DNA from: Treponemataceae bacterium
Lineage (GTDB): Bacteria; Spirochaetota; Spirochaetia; Treponematales; Treponemataceae
DNA: 43,369 bases
Direction of reading: 5' to 3'
NCBI GenBank assembly: GCA_024685655.1
Contig: JAIKVO010000082.1
Coordinates: forward strand, 1-43,369
Under the pieces are notes generated by a model. The model had not been told where the DNA came from. It saw only the letters and a program-made list of their open reading frames with translations, and did no database searches. Positions 24,411 to 31,705 of the stretch are shown here, piece by piece. Within the stretch, counting starts at the first letter, position 1; every line of letters starts with the position of its first letter. The position numbers and the translations under genes were made by a program.

Positions 24411-25856
24411 TTATTTTTTCCAGAAAGACGGCATGAACATAACAATCATCGTGTAAAATTCTAGGCGGCCGGCAATCATTGCAAAGCTGAACCACCATTT
24501 TGCCCATGGAGCATAGAACGAGTAATTGTAGATTGGTCCAATACCGCCAAAACCAGGTCCGATGTTTCCTACAAGCGAAAGTCCCGTCGTGAACGATGTT
24601 ATTACATCCGCATTAGAAAGCGATGCGACAAGAGAAGTGATAAATACTAAAATGAAGTAAATGTAGAAAAAGCCTGCTACATTGAGAACAACATCTTTTC
24701 TGCCTGGACGTTTATTGAGCTGAATGCCAAAAACACCGTGGGGATGAAGTAGTCGTTTCATTTCGTTTTTCATCTGGCGGCCAAGGATTACCCAACGGAT
24801 TACTTTCACACTACCGCCTGTTGAACCAGAGCACCCACCCACAAACATCAGGAAAAAGATAATTGACTGTGCAAAAGCTGGCCATTGTGTGTAGTCGGCG
24901 GTAGAAAAACCTGTCGTCGTCATTATTGTGGAAGCTTGGAAGGATGCATACCGGAGCGCATTGAAAAATGAGCCATATAAGGGTTTTATAGAGAACGTTA
25001 TAAGAAGTGATGCTACAACAAGAATAACTAGATATGCTTTGAATTCTGTGTTTTCCTTAATCTCTTTGAATTTGCCCTGAAACAGCTTGTAGTAAAGACT
25101 GAAGTTCACGCCAGAAAGTATCATAAATATGGTGCAAATCCAGTCTATTGCCGCTGAATTATAGTGACCAACACTGCTGTTTCTGGACGAGAATCCACCA
25201 GTTCCGAGCGTCGAGAATGTATGAATAAGCGCGTCTATAAAATCCATACCGGCAATCATTAGAAGAACGGTTTGAACCACCGTAAAACCAAAGTAAATAA
25301 ACCATAGGATTTTCGCTGTTTCTGTAATTTTCGGGGTTATTTTGCCTTTTTCGGGCCCGGTGGTTTCGGCTTTTATAAGCTGGAAACCGCCAACACCGAA
25401 CAGCGGCAACAATGCGACAGTAAGGGCAACGATTCCCATACCGCCGAGCCAGTGCATTTGAGCGCGCCACAAGTTTATAGCGCGGGGCAAAGACTCTACA
25501 TCGGAAAGGATTGTTGCTCCGGTTGTAGTGTAGCCGGAAACGCTCTCAAAAAAGGCATCGGTGAAAGAAGGAATGCAGCCAGAAATTACGAAGGGAAGCG
25601 AACCGAGCAAACTTGCGCTTAGCCAGCTTGTCGCAACGGTTATGAAGCCGCCTCTGGAAGAAAGCCTAAAACGCTTGTTGCGTCCAATAAAGAAGAATGA
25701 AACACCCACGACAATCGCTACAATGGCTGGAATCAGGAAAGAGAGGAAAATATCTGTCTCACCATAAAACAGAGCGGTTCCGGCGGGCAGGAACATAGTG
25801 ACGGCAATAATTGCCAGAAGCATTGTATTTACACGAATAATAGAAAAGACTTTCAT
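24411..25856 (-). CDS. trkH: Potassium uptake transporter membrane subunit (TrkH/KtrB family)
   Basis: The 481-residue polytopic protein has the TrkH/KtrB fold of four M1-P-M2 units. Visible filter-loop segments include FESVSGYTTTGATIL, HTFSTLGTGGFSSRN, SFQASTIMTTTGFSTADY and LSLVGNIGPGFGGIGP, each carrying the glycine of the K+ filter. GGCSGSTGGSVKVIRW is another family hallmark. Length matches TrkH more than the shorter KtrB. The ATG overlaps the stop codon of the upstream regulatory subunit (TAATG), so both are made from one mRNA. It moves K+ (perhaps with H+ or Na+) into the cell. Confidence 0.93.
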   Translation of the reverse strand: MKVFSIIRVNTMLLAIIAVTMFLPAGTALFYGETDIFLSFLIPAIVAIVVGVSFFFIGRNKRFRLSSRGGFITVATSWLSASLLGSLPFVISGCIPSFTDAFFESVSGYTTTGATILSDVESLPRAINLWRAQMHWLGGMGIVALTVALLPLFGVGGFQLIKAETTGPEKGKITPKITETAKILWFIYFGFTVVQTVLLMIAGMDFIDALIHTFSTLGTGGFSSRNSSVGHYNSAAIDWICTIFMILSGVNFSLYYKLFQGKFKEIKENTEFKAYLVILVVASLLITFSIKPLYGSFFNALRYASFQASTIMTTTGFSTADYTQWPAFAQSIIFFLMFVGGCSGSTGGSVKVIRWVILGRQMKNEMKRLLHPHGVFGIQLNKRPGRKDVVLNVAGFFYIYFILVFITSLVASLSNADVITSFTTGLSLVGNIGPGFGGIGPIYNYSFYAPWAKWWFSFAMIAGRLEFYTMIVMFMPSFWKK

Positions 25857-27268
25857 TATTGTATCCCGAATTTACCCATAATCCGTTTATCATCTTTTGT
25901 GTTGACAATCAGGATAATTTTATCGCCTATTTCCAGTTTTGTGTTTCCATCTGGAATTACATATTTTTCAGAATCTTTAGGGCAGTAAAGTAAAATCAAA
26001 AATAAGCCAGGTTCGGAAATTTCCTTAAGCGTTTTATTGATAACACTTGCCTTTTCGGATATTTGTATTTCCTCAAGTTCAAGTCCGCTGTCGGAAATTG
26101 TGTGTATGCTGGAGACACTTTTCCCACGAAGGTGGCTTATTATACTATCTATTATTGTGTCACGGATTGGAACAGCAACGTCTATGCCGATATTACGGGC
26201 GATTGTGGCATAACTTGAGCTTGCTACGAGGCAGACAGTTCTTTGGGCACCAAGTGATTTTAGATAAGCAGAAGATATCATGTTTTTTTCATGATTATGC
26301 GAGGCAGCAATAATCAAATTATAGGAAGAAAGATTTTCTTCTTCGATAATTCCTTCATCGGCAATATCTGCGCGGAATACGTTTACAGATGGAAAACGTT
26401 CAGCAGCTTCTTTTGTAAGCTGGTCATCGGGGTCGATCATTACGATTTTCCGTGAAATTTTTTTGCGGATATCTAAAAAACGGCTAAGGATATTTGTTTT
26501 CTCTCGTACAACAAGTTTTTCTGCAACACCAGTACCAATTTTTCCGGCACCAAGAATCGCGATTTTGCGGAACTCGCGGATGGTTGTACCGCAAACAGTC
26601 AGCAAAGCGGTGACGTTGCTTTTAGCCGTAAGAAGTCCTACCCTGTCGTTCTCATGTATTACAGTGGCTCCAGAAGGCATAGCAGAAACACCGTTGTTTT
26701 CGATATATGCCACAAGAAACGGAATATCTGTAAGATGCCTGATAGACTGAACTGTTTGTTCGTTAAAAGGGCTGTGTTTTTCGATATTCAGCTGAACAAG
26801 CTCGTAATCAGTATTCTCAAGATCTACGACTTCTGTTACAGCTCCGTGCTCTATTGCGGCAGAAATGGCTTCAGCAGCCTCAACATCGGGGTGAATCATA
26901 AAATCGATGCCGTAAAGATGTTTAGATGAGTTATCGTCTTTCGCAGAGTTTAGGTAATAATCGTAATTACGCACACGCGCAATTTTAAGGACGGAAGGAT
27001 ACAATGAATTTACGAGAGAGCAAGTTATCATATTAAGCTCGTCTGTGCCAGTTACGGCAACAAGCGCATCTGCTTCTGCAATGCCTGCTTCTTGCAGTGT
27101 CGCAAGGCTGTTTCCATCGGCTTGCATAACCATACAGTCCAGTCTGTTTGAAACATGGCGAACAATATCTTCATCGCGGTCAATGAGAATAATATCGTTT
27201 TTTTCATCGATAAGGCGTTTTGCAAGTTGTGTTCCGGTAAAACCTGCACCGACAATAATGATTTTCAT
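25856..27268 (-). CDS. trkA: Trk system potassium uptake regulatory protein TrkA
   Basis: The 470-residue cytosolic regulator binds nucleotides and gates TrkH. It has two TrkA_N/TrkA_C units. The first Rossmann fold starts MKIIIVGAGFTGTQLAKRL (GxGxxG-type loop) with IDRDEDIV and VAVTGTDELN; the second starts KIAILGAGKIGTGVAEKL near residue 232. Each is followed by a TrkA_C segment (about 140-220 and 385-470). This double arrangement is typical of TrkA as opposed to single-unit KtrA. A weak promoter (TTGCAG, 17 bp, GATTAT) ends 7 nt before the ATG, with no Shine-Dalgarno. Confidence 0.93.
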   Translation of the reverse strand: MKIIIVGAGFTGTQLAKRLIDEKNDIILIDRDEDIVRHVSNRLDCMVMQADGNSLATLQEAGIAEADALVAVTGTDELNMITCSLVNSLYPSVLKIARVRNYDYYLNSAKDDNSSKHLYGIDFMIHPDVEAAEAISAAIEHGAVTEVVDLENTDYELVQLNIEKHSPFNEQTVQSIRHLTDIPFLVAYIENNGVSAMPSGATVIHENDRVGLLTAKSNVTALLTVCGTTIREFRKIAILGAGKIGTGVAEKLVVREKTNILSRFLDIRKKISRKIVMIDPDDQLTKEAAERFPSVNVFRADIADEGIIEEENLSSYNLIIAASHNHEKNMISSAYLKSLGAQRTVCLVASSSYATIARNIGIDVAVPIRDTIIDSIISHLRGKSVSSIHTISDSGLELEEIQISEKASVINKTLKEISEPGLFLILLYCPKDSEKYVIPDGNTKLEIGDKIILIVNTKDDKRIMGKFGIQ

Positions 27269-27275
27269 ATAATCA

Positions 27276-27304
27276 ATAATCGTTCATTTTTTGAATTACT
27301 GCAA
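27276..27304 (-). promoter_or_regulatory. Possible trkAH promoter
   Basis: Minus-strand TTGCAG (27299-27304) is 17 bp from GATTAT (27276-27281), and seven bases then lead to the trkA ATG. Both hexamers are imperfect matches. If real, this transcript would also be leaderless. Confidence 0.35.
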
Positions 27305-27392
27305 GAGTGAGGGCGAAAATAGGGAAATGAAAATGTAAGGTCAGCGATTATGACGAACGTTGCAAAAGTAAGTTCAAAAAATAGGGAAATAA

Positions 27393-27435
27393 AAACCCTG
27401 GCACAAGTAGAAAACACTTTAAGATACCAGGGTTT
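27393..27435 (-). terminator. Terminator after the ECF S-component gene
   Basis: Read on the minus strand, AAACCCTGG pairs with CCAGGGTTT (9 bp, 25-nt loop) and the second arm continues into TTATTT. It sits 28 nt after the stop codon. Two copies of AAATAGGGAAAT lie just beyond it (about 27315-27390). Confidence 0.7.
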
Positions 27436-27462
27436 GTCTTTGTTAGTTAAGCGTGGTTGTAA

Positions 27463-28107
27463 TTATTTTGCGGAACTGGCAGATGCCTTGTCAGACTCTG
27501 CGTTGTCGTCAAGTTTTGAAAGCTTTGATTTTTTGTTGCGGGAAGAAATTGTTGTGTCTTTTACAACCATTACAGCCACACAGATGATAACTGCCGCTGC
27601 GGCTTCAAGAAGTGTGTTCGAGAAAAGAACCGTGAACATGATTTCTGCAGAAATTGCGCCAGAAAGAACGAGTGCACCAAGAACGAAGAAAGAGTTTGTT
27701 ATTGTTCCGATGAACGCAGCGAGTGCATAGGAGAGTACCATTGGGAAGAATTTTGTTTTTGAAGAGATTTTTTTGAAACCCAAAAAAGCGAAATAAACAG
27801 CTGGCGCGATAAGAAGACGTGGCAAAACAGAAATGAGAGGGTTTACAAAATAAAGATCAATCCCTGTTCCCTGTGTAGCAGCAAGAATGAGCGAACTTAC
27901 GCCAAAAATTAGACCAACGCCAGAACCAGCCCAAATGCCGGCAATAAGCGTACAAAGAATTACAGGAACATGAAGAATTGTAATTGATGCACCGGAAAAC
28001 CACGGAATCATGCCAAGCCGTGTAAATGCGAAAAGAACAGTCAGTGCGCCAAAAGCAGCCGTAAGAGCTACTCCAAGAAGTGTTTTTTTTCTTTTAGTAT
28101 TATCCAT
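27463..28107 (-). CDS. ECF transporter S component (substrate-binding membrane subunit)
   Basis: The 214-residue integral membrane protein has about six hydrophobic helices and an ECF S-component-like opening (RKKTLLGVALTAAFGALTVLFAF) followed by GMIPWFSGASITILHVPVILCTLIAGIWAGSGVGLIFGVSSLI, which is typical of the ECF_trnsprt family. Such proteins capture a vitamin or related compound and work with a shared EcfAAT energising module that is not in this window. The C-terminus is a charged, Ser/Lys-rich cytosolic tail. Met 28107 is chosen because GAGG lies 6 nt upstream; the longer frame from 28119 would place the ribosome site inside the gene. Substrate is unknown; pantothenate-type proteins look similar. 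Confidence 0.8.
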   Translation of the reverse strand: MDNTKRKKTLLGVALTAAFGALTVLFAFTRLGMIPWFSGASITILHVPVILCTLIAGIWAGSGVGLIFGVSSLILAATQGTGIDLYFVNPLISVLPRLLIAPAVYFAFLGFKKISSKTKFFPMVLSYALAAFIGTITNSFFVLGALVLSGAISAEIMFTVLFSNTLLEAAAAVIICVAVMVVKDTTISSRNKKSKLSKLDDNAESDKASASSAK

Positions 28108-28135
28108 AAAATACCTCATAAGAACGTGATAGCAA

Positions 28136-28166
28136 GGTACATCCCGATTTCGCAGCGTACCCTGCG
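28136..28166 (-). promoter_or_regulatory. Possible pseudoknot in the leader of the ECF gene
   Basis: In the minus-strand leader, CGCAG and CTGCG form a 5-bp stem (28162-28166 with 28151-28155). Its loop GGTACG can pair with GTACC further on (28157-28161 with 28136-28140). That is an H-type pseudoknot topology, between the promoter and the GAGG site. It does not match a riboswitch consensus known to me. Confidence 0.4.
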
Positions 28167-28182
28167 GTATAAAATCTAGCGG

Positions 28183-28211
28183 ATTATATCAAAAAGACAT
28201 TTTTTCATCAA
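28183..28211 (-). promoter_or_regulatory. Predicted promoter of the ECF S-component gene
   Basis: Minus-strand TTGATG (28206-28211) is 17 bp from a perfect TATAAT (28183-28188) with an extended TGA just before it. It yields a leader of about 70 nt. Confidence 0.6.
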
Positions 28212-28253
28212 TTGTCATAATGCGCATTCTAGCGCGAAATTACATCATAACTC

Positions 28254-28282
28254 TTGAAAATATACGGATTTAATGATACATT
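28254..28282 (+). promoter_or_regulatory. Predicted promoter of the rRNA methyltransferase gene, leaderless type
   Basis: TTGAAA (28254-28259) is 17 bp from TACATT (28277-28282), which is preceded by an extended TGA. Nine bases separate the -10 from the ATG at 28292, leaving a leader of about 0-3 nt. No ribosome site is present. Confidence 0.55.
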
Positions 28283-28291
28283 CCTGTTTGT

Positions 28292-29074
28292 ATGAAAAAC
28301 AAACTAAATAAAGAACTTGCAGTTTGTGGCTTTGAGGCTGTTAAAGCGTTGGAGCGGAACAGCCCGGAAAAGATTCGCAGACTTTATTTTACCGCTGACA
28401 GAGCGGCTCAATTCGGGGATTTATGCCGTTCAATGGCACAAAGAAAGGCTCCCTACAATCAGGTTGAAAGCGGTGCGGAGTTGGAAAAACTTTGCGGAAG
28501 CGTACATCATCAGGGTGTGGTAGCGATGATTCCCCAGCCTGAGATATTGCGACTTTCTCCTGCGGATGTAGACAAGTGGGTTATGAACAAAGAGGATGTT
28601 CTTTTGCTTGACAGAGTTGGCAACGCAAACAATGTAGGCGCAATTATCCGGTCGGCAGCTTTTTTTGGCGTTAAAAATATCGTAATTCCGTTGGATGAGG
28701 CTCAGGCTGGGGTAACAACGAGTGCGTACCGTGTTGCTCAGGGTGGCATGGAAAAAGTAAGCGTGTATTCTGTTAAATCGATGGAAAGCCTTATCCGCGA
28801 CGCAAAAGGCAAATTCGCTGTTTTTGGAACAGATGTGCGCGGCTCGAAAAGCATTTCAAAAATGGGGAGCCTGCGCAAGAAAAAGCGGTCGGATGGCACA
28901 GAAAAACTGATGCCGGTAATGATTGTGCTTGGAAACGAGGAACACGGAATATCGCGCGAAATAAGCGAATTGTGCGACCATCTTGTGACGATACCGGCTC
29001 CGGCAGATAATATGGAAAGCCTTAACGTTGCGCAGGCGGCAGCGGTAATCTTATACGAGCTCAGACGCGAGTAA
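28292..29074 (+). CDS. SpoU/TrmH-family RNA 2'-O-methyltransferase (RlmB-like)
   Basis: The 260-residue product has an N-terminal substrate-binding part (about 1-95; a variable L30e-like domain, VCGFEAVKALE and SVHHQGVVAMI) and a C-terminal SPOUT knot domain. The knot motifs are LLLDRVGNANNVGAIIRSAAFFGV (motif 1), MIVLGNEEHGIS (motif 2) and IPAPADNMESLNVAQAAAVILYE (motif 3). These enzymes methylate ribose 2'-OH in rRNA or tRNA using SAM; the exact nucleotide cannot be told. A bidirectional terminator lies 60 nt downstream, between it and convergent pheT. The -10 ends 9 nt before the ATG without a Shine-Dalgarno. Confidence 0.9.
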   Translation: MKNKLNKELAVCGFEAVKALERNSPEKIRRLYFTADRAAQFGDLCRSMAQRKAPYNQVESGAELEKLCGSVHHQGVVAMIPQPEILRLSPADVDKWVMNKEDVLLLDRVGNANNVGAIIRSAAFFGVKNIVIPLDEAQAGVTTSAYRVAQGGMEKVSVYSVKSMESLIRDAKGKFAVFGTDVRGSKSISKMGSLRKKKRSDGTEKLMPVMIVLGNEEHGISREISELCDHLVTIPAPADNMESLNVAQAAAVILYELRRE

Positions 29075-29136
29075 ACTCTGCGTTTGGGCAAAACCGCCAC
29101 GCACATACGTCGCGCTCGAATAAGCACACGGGCATA

Positions 29137-29166
29137 AAAAAACCGCAGTGAAAACTGCGGTTTTTT
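29137..29166. terminator. Bidirectional terminator between the methyltransferase gene and pheT
   Basis: CCGCAGT/ACTGCGG (29143-29149 with 29154-29160) has a 4-nt loop and is flanked by six A and six T residues. It can act for both convergent genes. The rest of the 207-bp gap shows only short GC-rich dyads around 29211-29236. Confidence 0.9.
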
Positions 29167-29281
29167 CGTCTTTATAATAGTAAAATGCACAACTAGAACC
29201 CAGCTGTCGATTATCGAGCTGCGCTCAAGCTGAATCGCACCCGAACTGCACACATGTAGAATTGCGCAGCAATCGGGAATA

Positions 29282-31006
29282 CTACAGAAGTTCTTCCAGA
29301 TTCACTTCACCGGCGACGCACGGAACTGTAATCTGCCAGTTTTCAAGAACCTGTGGGTGAACTTCACCAAAAATACCGATTACTTTGCCATCTTTCATGA
29401 TGTTTGCCTGTCGGCCGGGGATAAAGCGCGGGTCATTCGCTTCTGAAACAACATACTCGTGGTTAAGAAAGTGAATAAGTGTGGCGACCTCGCTCGCTGC
29501 CGTGTTGAAGTTTGCGTCGCCGGAAGCTGTAAGAAAGCCAAGGCTCTGAATCGTTTTTGTGCCTGTGTTCTCTTCTTCGCAAAGGAAGGCAATTTTTCCG
29601 GTTTCAAAAATCTTGTGCGGGTAAACTGCGTTTGCAGAACCAGCTTCTGCAGAAAGAAGAGATGCGATTATAGACGGCCTTACGAACTGATAGTTCTCGC
29701 TCATCGGGTTTGCTATCTCAATAACGCCGGAAGCGTCAATGTTCATGTTGTCGATAAAGTCTTTCTTTGAGCCAAGGTAATTGAATATCATTTCCTGATA
29801 TCCCATACCAACCATAAGCTCTTTTGCCTTGCGGCTCAAAAGCGTTACGGGAAGCAGACGACCGATTGTAAAATCATGCGGTTTTTCTGGAGTAAAGAAC
29901 GAAAGCTCCTTTCCCATCATAATATCTTCTATAACGTCAACTTCGTGTAAAAAGTCGTTGCGGTATGGAGGTGGAGTCAGAGTAAATACTGTGTCATCGT
30001 CTTTTTTGGAAACAGTTACTGAACAGCCCATCTTTGCAAGAGACTCAACAACATCGTCAGCTGTAAGCTCAACACCAAGGCGTTTGTTTACTGCAGAAAG
30101 CTTTGCATCTGTTGTTTCCTGGAAGTAGAAAGGCGTTACAAGGTCTTTTCCAAAGCCTGTATCATATGGATGCTTAACTTGAACAGGAAGGATTGTATAG
30201 CCGGCATCCGCGAAGTCACATGCGACAATGTTCGTTGCAAGTAAAAGACCAGCCATATCCGTACCAGTCATTTCTACCATAAGATCGCTGTCACCAACTT
30301 TTACGGCACCGAGTGTAGCACTGTTGATGATAGGAGCCATGGACATCGTTTCACCATTTGCATCGCTAAGAAGCGGGAACTTTGCCTTGCCTTCAAGGAT
30401 CCAGCCATATTCTTTTCCTTTAGGGTGGTCAGTAAGAATCTGGCGGCATGTCATCGGTGCGTCGCAAGCAAGCGGAACAAACGAAGTTTTATCCGGGTCT
30501 ACCGCATGATAGTTTACAGGCCATTTGACCTGTGCTGAGCGGTATACGCCCATTGAAATTGAGCGGCGTTTGCGGCCGTAGTTCCAGCAAAGTTTTTCTT
30601 GTGTCTGGATAATATCAAGGAGCATAGGCTCATCTATGGGCTTACCAGAAATAACAAATGCCGTCATATATGGACGGATATCTTTAAGATCTGGGTCAAC
30701 AGTTACAACACGGTTCCCAAAATCTTTAAGATTATCTTTATATGAAAGGAATGAGCTGTAATCGGCAGATTTTCCTGTTCTGTGCAGACGAAGCTGGCGG
30801 GCAATTCCGCCTGTAGACCAAAGATCAGGTCTGTTTGTATCGTTGAGTTCTATTTTAATAACGCGCTCGTTTTCCGGTTTTGATGTATCCGGTTTTTCAT
30901 CGAGCTCTGCTTTACCACAAGTGAGTTTCGCTTCAAGAGTATCGTAATCGTATTTTTCGCCGAGCAAGTTGAAAAAAAGTTTTTCGTTGACTTCTATCTT
31001 AGGCAT
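29282..31006 (-). CDS. pheT: Phenylalanyl-tRNA synthetase beta subunit, archaeal/eukaryal type
   Basis: PheT pairs with PheS to charge tRNA-Phe. At 574 residues it is far shorter than the roughly 800-residue bacterial form. It starts directly with MPKIEVNEKLFFNLLGEKYD, lacking the N-terminal EMAP/OB tRNA-binding domain and the C-terminal anticodon-binding domain. B3/4 editing-domain-like (about 100-260), B5 (about 270-360, with YRNDFLHEVDVIEDIMMG) and a catalytic-like core with NPMSENYQFVRPSIIASLL follow. This is the archaeal/eukaryal architecture known from spirochaetes such as Borrelia and Treponema. pheS is not adjacent. An AGAGG site lies 7 nt before the start. Confidence 0.93.
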   Translation of the reverse strand: MPKIEVNEKLFFNLLGEKYDYDTLEAKLTCGKAELDEKPDTSKPENERVIKIELNDTNRPDLWSTGGIARQLRLHRTGKSADYSSFLSYKDNLKDFGNRVVTVDPDLKDIRPYMTAFVISGKPIDEPMLLDIIQTQEKLCWNYGRKRRSISMGVYRSAQVKWPVNYHAVDPDKTSFVPLACDAPMTCRQILTDHPKGKEYGWILEGKAKFPLLSDANGETMSMAPIINSATLGAVKVGDSDLMVEMTGTDMAGLLLATNIVACDFADAGYTILPVQVKHPYDTGFGKDLVTPFYFQETTDAKLSAVNKRLGVELTADDVVESLAKMGCSVTVSKKDDDTVFTLTPPPYRNDFLHEVDVIEDIMMGKELSFFTPEKPHDFTIGRLLPVTLLSRKAKELMVGMGYQEMIFNYLGSKKDFIDNMNIDASGVIEIANPMSENYQFVRPSIIASLLSAEAGSANAVYPHKIFETGKIAFLCEEENTGTKTIQSLGFLTASGDANFNTAASEVATLIHFLNHEYVVSEANDPRFIPGRQANIMKDGKVIGIFGEVHPQVLENWQITVPCVAGEVNLEELL

Positions 31007-31035
31007 ATTTAACCTCTTTTGTCCGTGATACCGTG

Positions 31036-31064
31036 ATTATATCAAACTCTTTTATTGAAGACAA
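31036..31064 (-). promoter_or_regulatory. Predicted pheT promoter
   Basis: Minus-strand TTGTCT (31059-31064) is 17 bp from TATAAT (31036-31041), with an extended TGA before the -10. The leader is about 25 nt and carries AGAGG. Confidence 0.65.
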
Positions 31065-31261
31065 CTGCACGAAGAATAAGCATTCATTACAAACTAAACT
31101 GAAAAAAACAAACTTATCGGAAGATATTTAACTTTTTTGGTTATGTTTTGCAAGTTTTTGTGAAGAAGTTGAACAATTTTTCAAAAAAAATACATGTACG
31201 ACATTAATATTTCACTGTAGCATGAAAATGGATTTTTAAGACATCCACAAGGGAAAACAAG

Positions 31262-31291
31262 AAAGCGGTGCTGAAAGGTGCCGCTTTTTTT
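31262..31291 (+). terminator. Orphan intrinsic terminator on the plus strand
   Basis: AAAGCGG/CCGCTTT, extended by G-T pairs and a C-G pair to about 10 bp, is followed by seven T residues. No plus-strand gene lies upstream, since pheT runs the other way. It may end a small RNA or act as a leader attenuator for the transporter operon. Confidence 0.75.
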
Positions 31292-31327
31292 ATGCAACTT
31301 GAGCAGTGCGTTGTGCGCGGATTATAG

Positions 31328-31443
31328 CAAAACGAAGGTGTCAAGGCTTTAAGCGAAGCGTGCCCAGACGAGTCGTATTGCCGGTTGAAAAATATTAAGC
31401 AACCGGCAAAACGAAGGTGTCAAGGCTTTAAGCGAAGCGTGCC
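31328..31443 (+). repeat. Two direct copies of a 37-bp unit
   Basis: Identical 37-bp sequences occupy 31328-31364 and 31407-31443, at a spacing of 79 bp. Each starts CAAAACGAAGGTGTCAAGG and ends AAGCGAAGCGTGCC. Between them a 10-bp dyad TTGCCGGTTG/CAACCGGCAA (31378-31387 with 31400-31409) borders the second copy. Confidence 0.9.
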
Positions 31444-31456
31444 TTGACACCTTCGT
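31411..31456 (+). terminator. Long perfect hairpin at the end of the 37-bp repeat
   Basis: ACGAAGGTGTCAAGGC (31411-31426) is exactly complementary to GCCTTGACACCTTCGT (31441-31456), a 16-bp stem with a 14-nt loop. It is followed by ATATTTTTTAACTTTTT, so it can act as a strong plus-strand terminator. Confidence 0.7.
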
Positions 31457-31660
31457 ATATTTTTTAACTTTTTCGGAAAAAAATAAATTTTTCACATAAA
31501 AAGTGTTGAAAAAAAAAGAAAAAATGCCATACAACCATTTTTTACGCATAAAAAAATAAACCAAATTGATAATTTATTTCATGTACTTCTATTTTATTTG
31601 GGCATAATATTTCACTATCCAAAGTTTCTATTACGGAAGAGAGGGAAGACTTTCGATAGG

Positions 31661-31680
31661 AACAATTTGGTAAAATTGTT
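31661..31680 (+). promoter_or_regulatory. Palindrome just upstream of the transporter operon
   Basis: AACAATTT-GGTA-AAATTGTT is a perfect 8-bp inverted repeat ending 25 nt before the start codon. T residues follow it. It could be a repressor operator or a weak leader hairpin/attenuator. Confidence 0.5.
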
Positions 31681-31705
31681 TTTTATTTTTCAAGAGGAGG
31701 AATTT

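Larger units (their letters stand above)
31007..31705. other. Gene-free intergenic region of about 0.7 kb
   Basis: No credible gene was seen between pheT and the sugar-binding-protein gene. The stretch contains the pheT promoter, an orphan plus-strand terminator, a 79-bp-period duplication with two hairpins, very A/T-rich DNA (31457-31600), and a palindrome and ribosome site just before the transporter operon. A plus-strand frame could extend the binding protein upstream to TTG 31598, but it has no signal-peptide character and is rejected. Confidence 0.6.

Noticed and set aside
31326-31339. Minus-strand promoter TTGACA/TATAAT near 31320-31344
   Set aside because: The spacing is only 12 bp, and the TTGACA is part of the repeated hairpin arm.
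31328-31443. CRISPR-like array from the two 37-bp repeats
   Set aside because: There are only two units, the 42-bp spacer contains a hairpin arm, the second unit forms a terminator, and no cas genes are near.
31598-31705. N-terminal extension of the sugar-binding protein from TTG 31598
   Set aside because: It would bury the signal peptide. ATG 31706 has a near-perfect GAGGAGG site.
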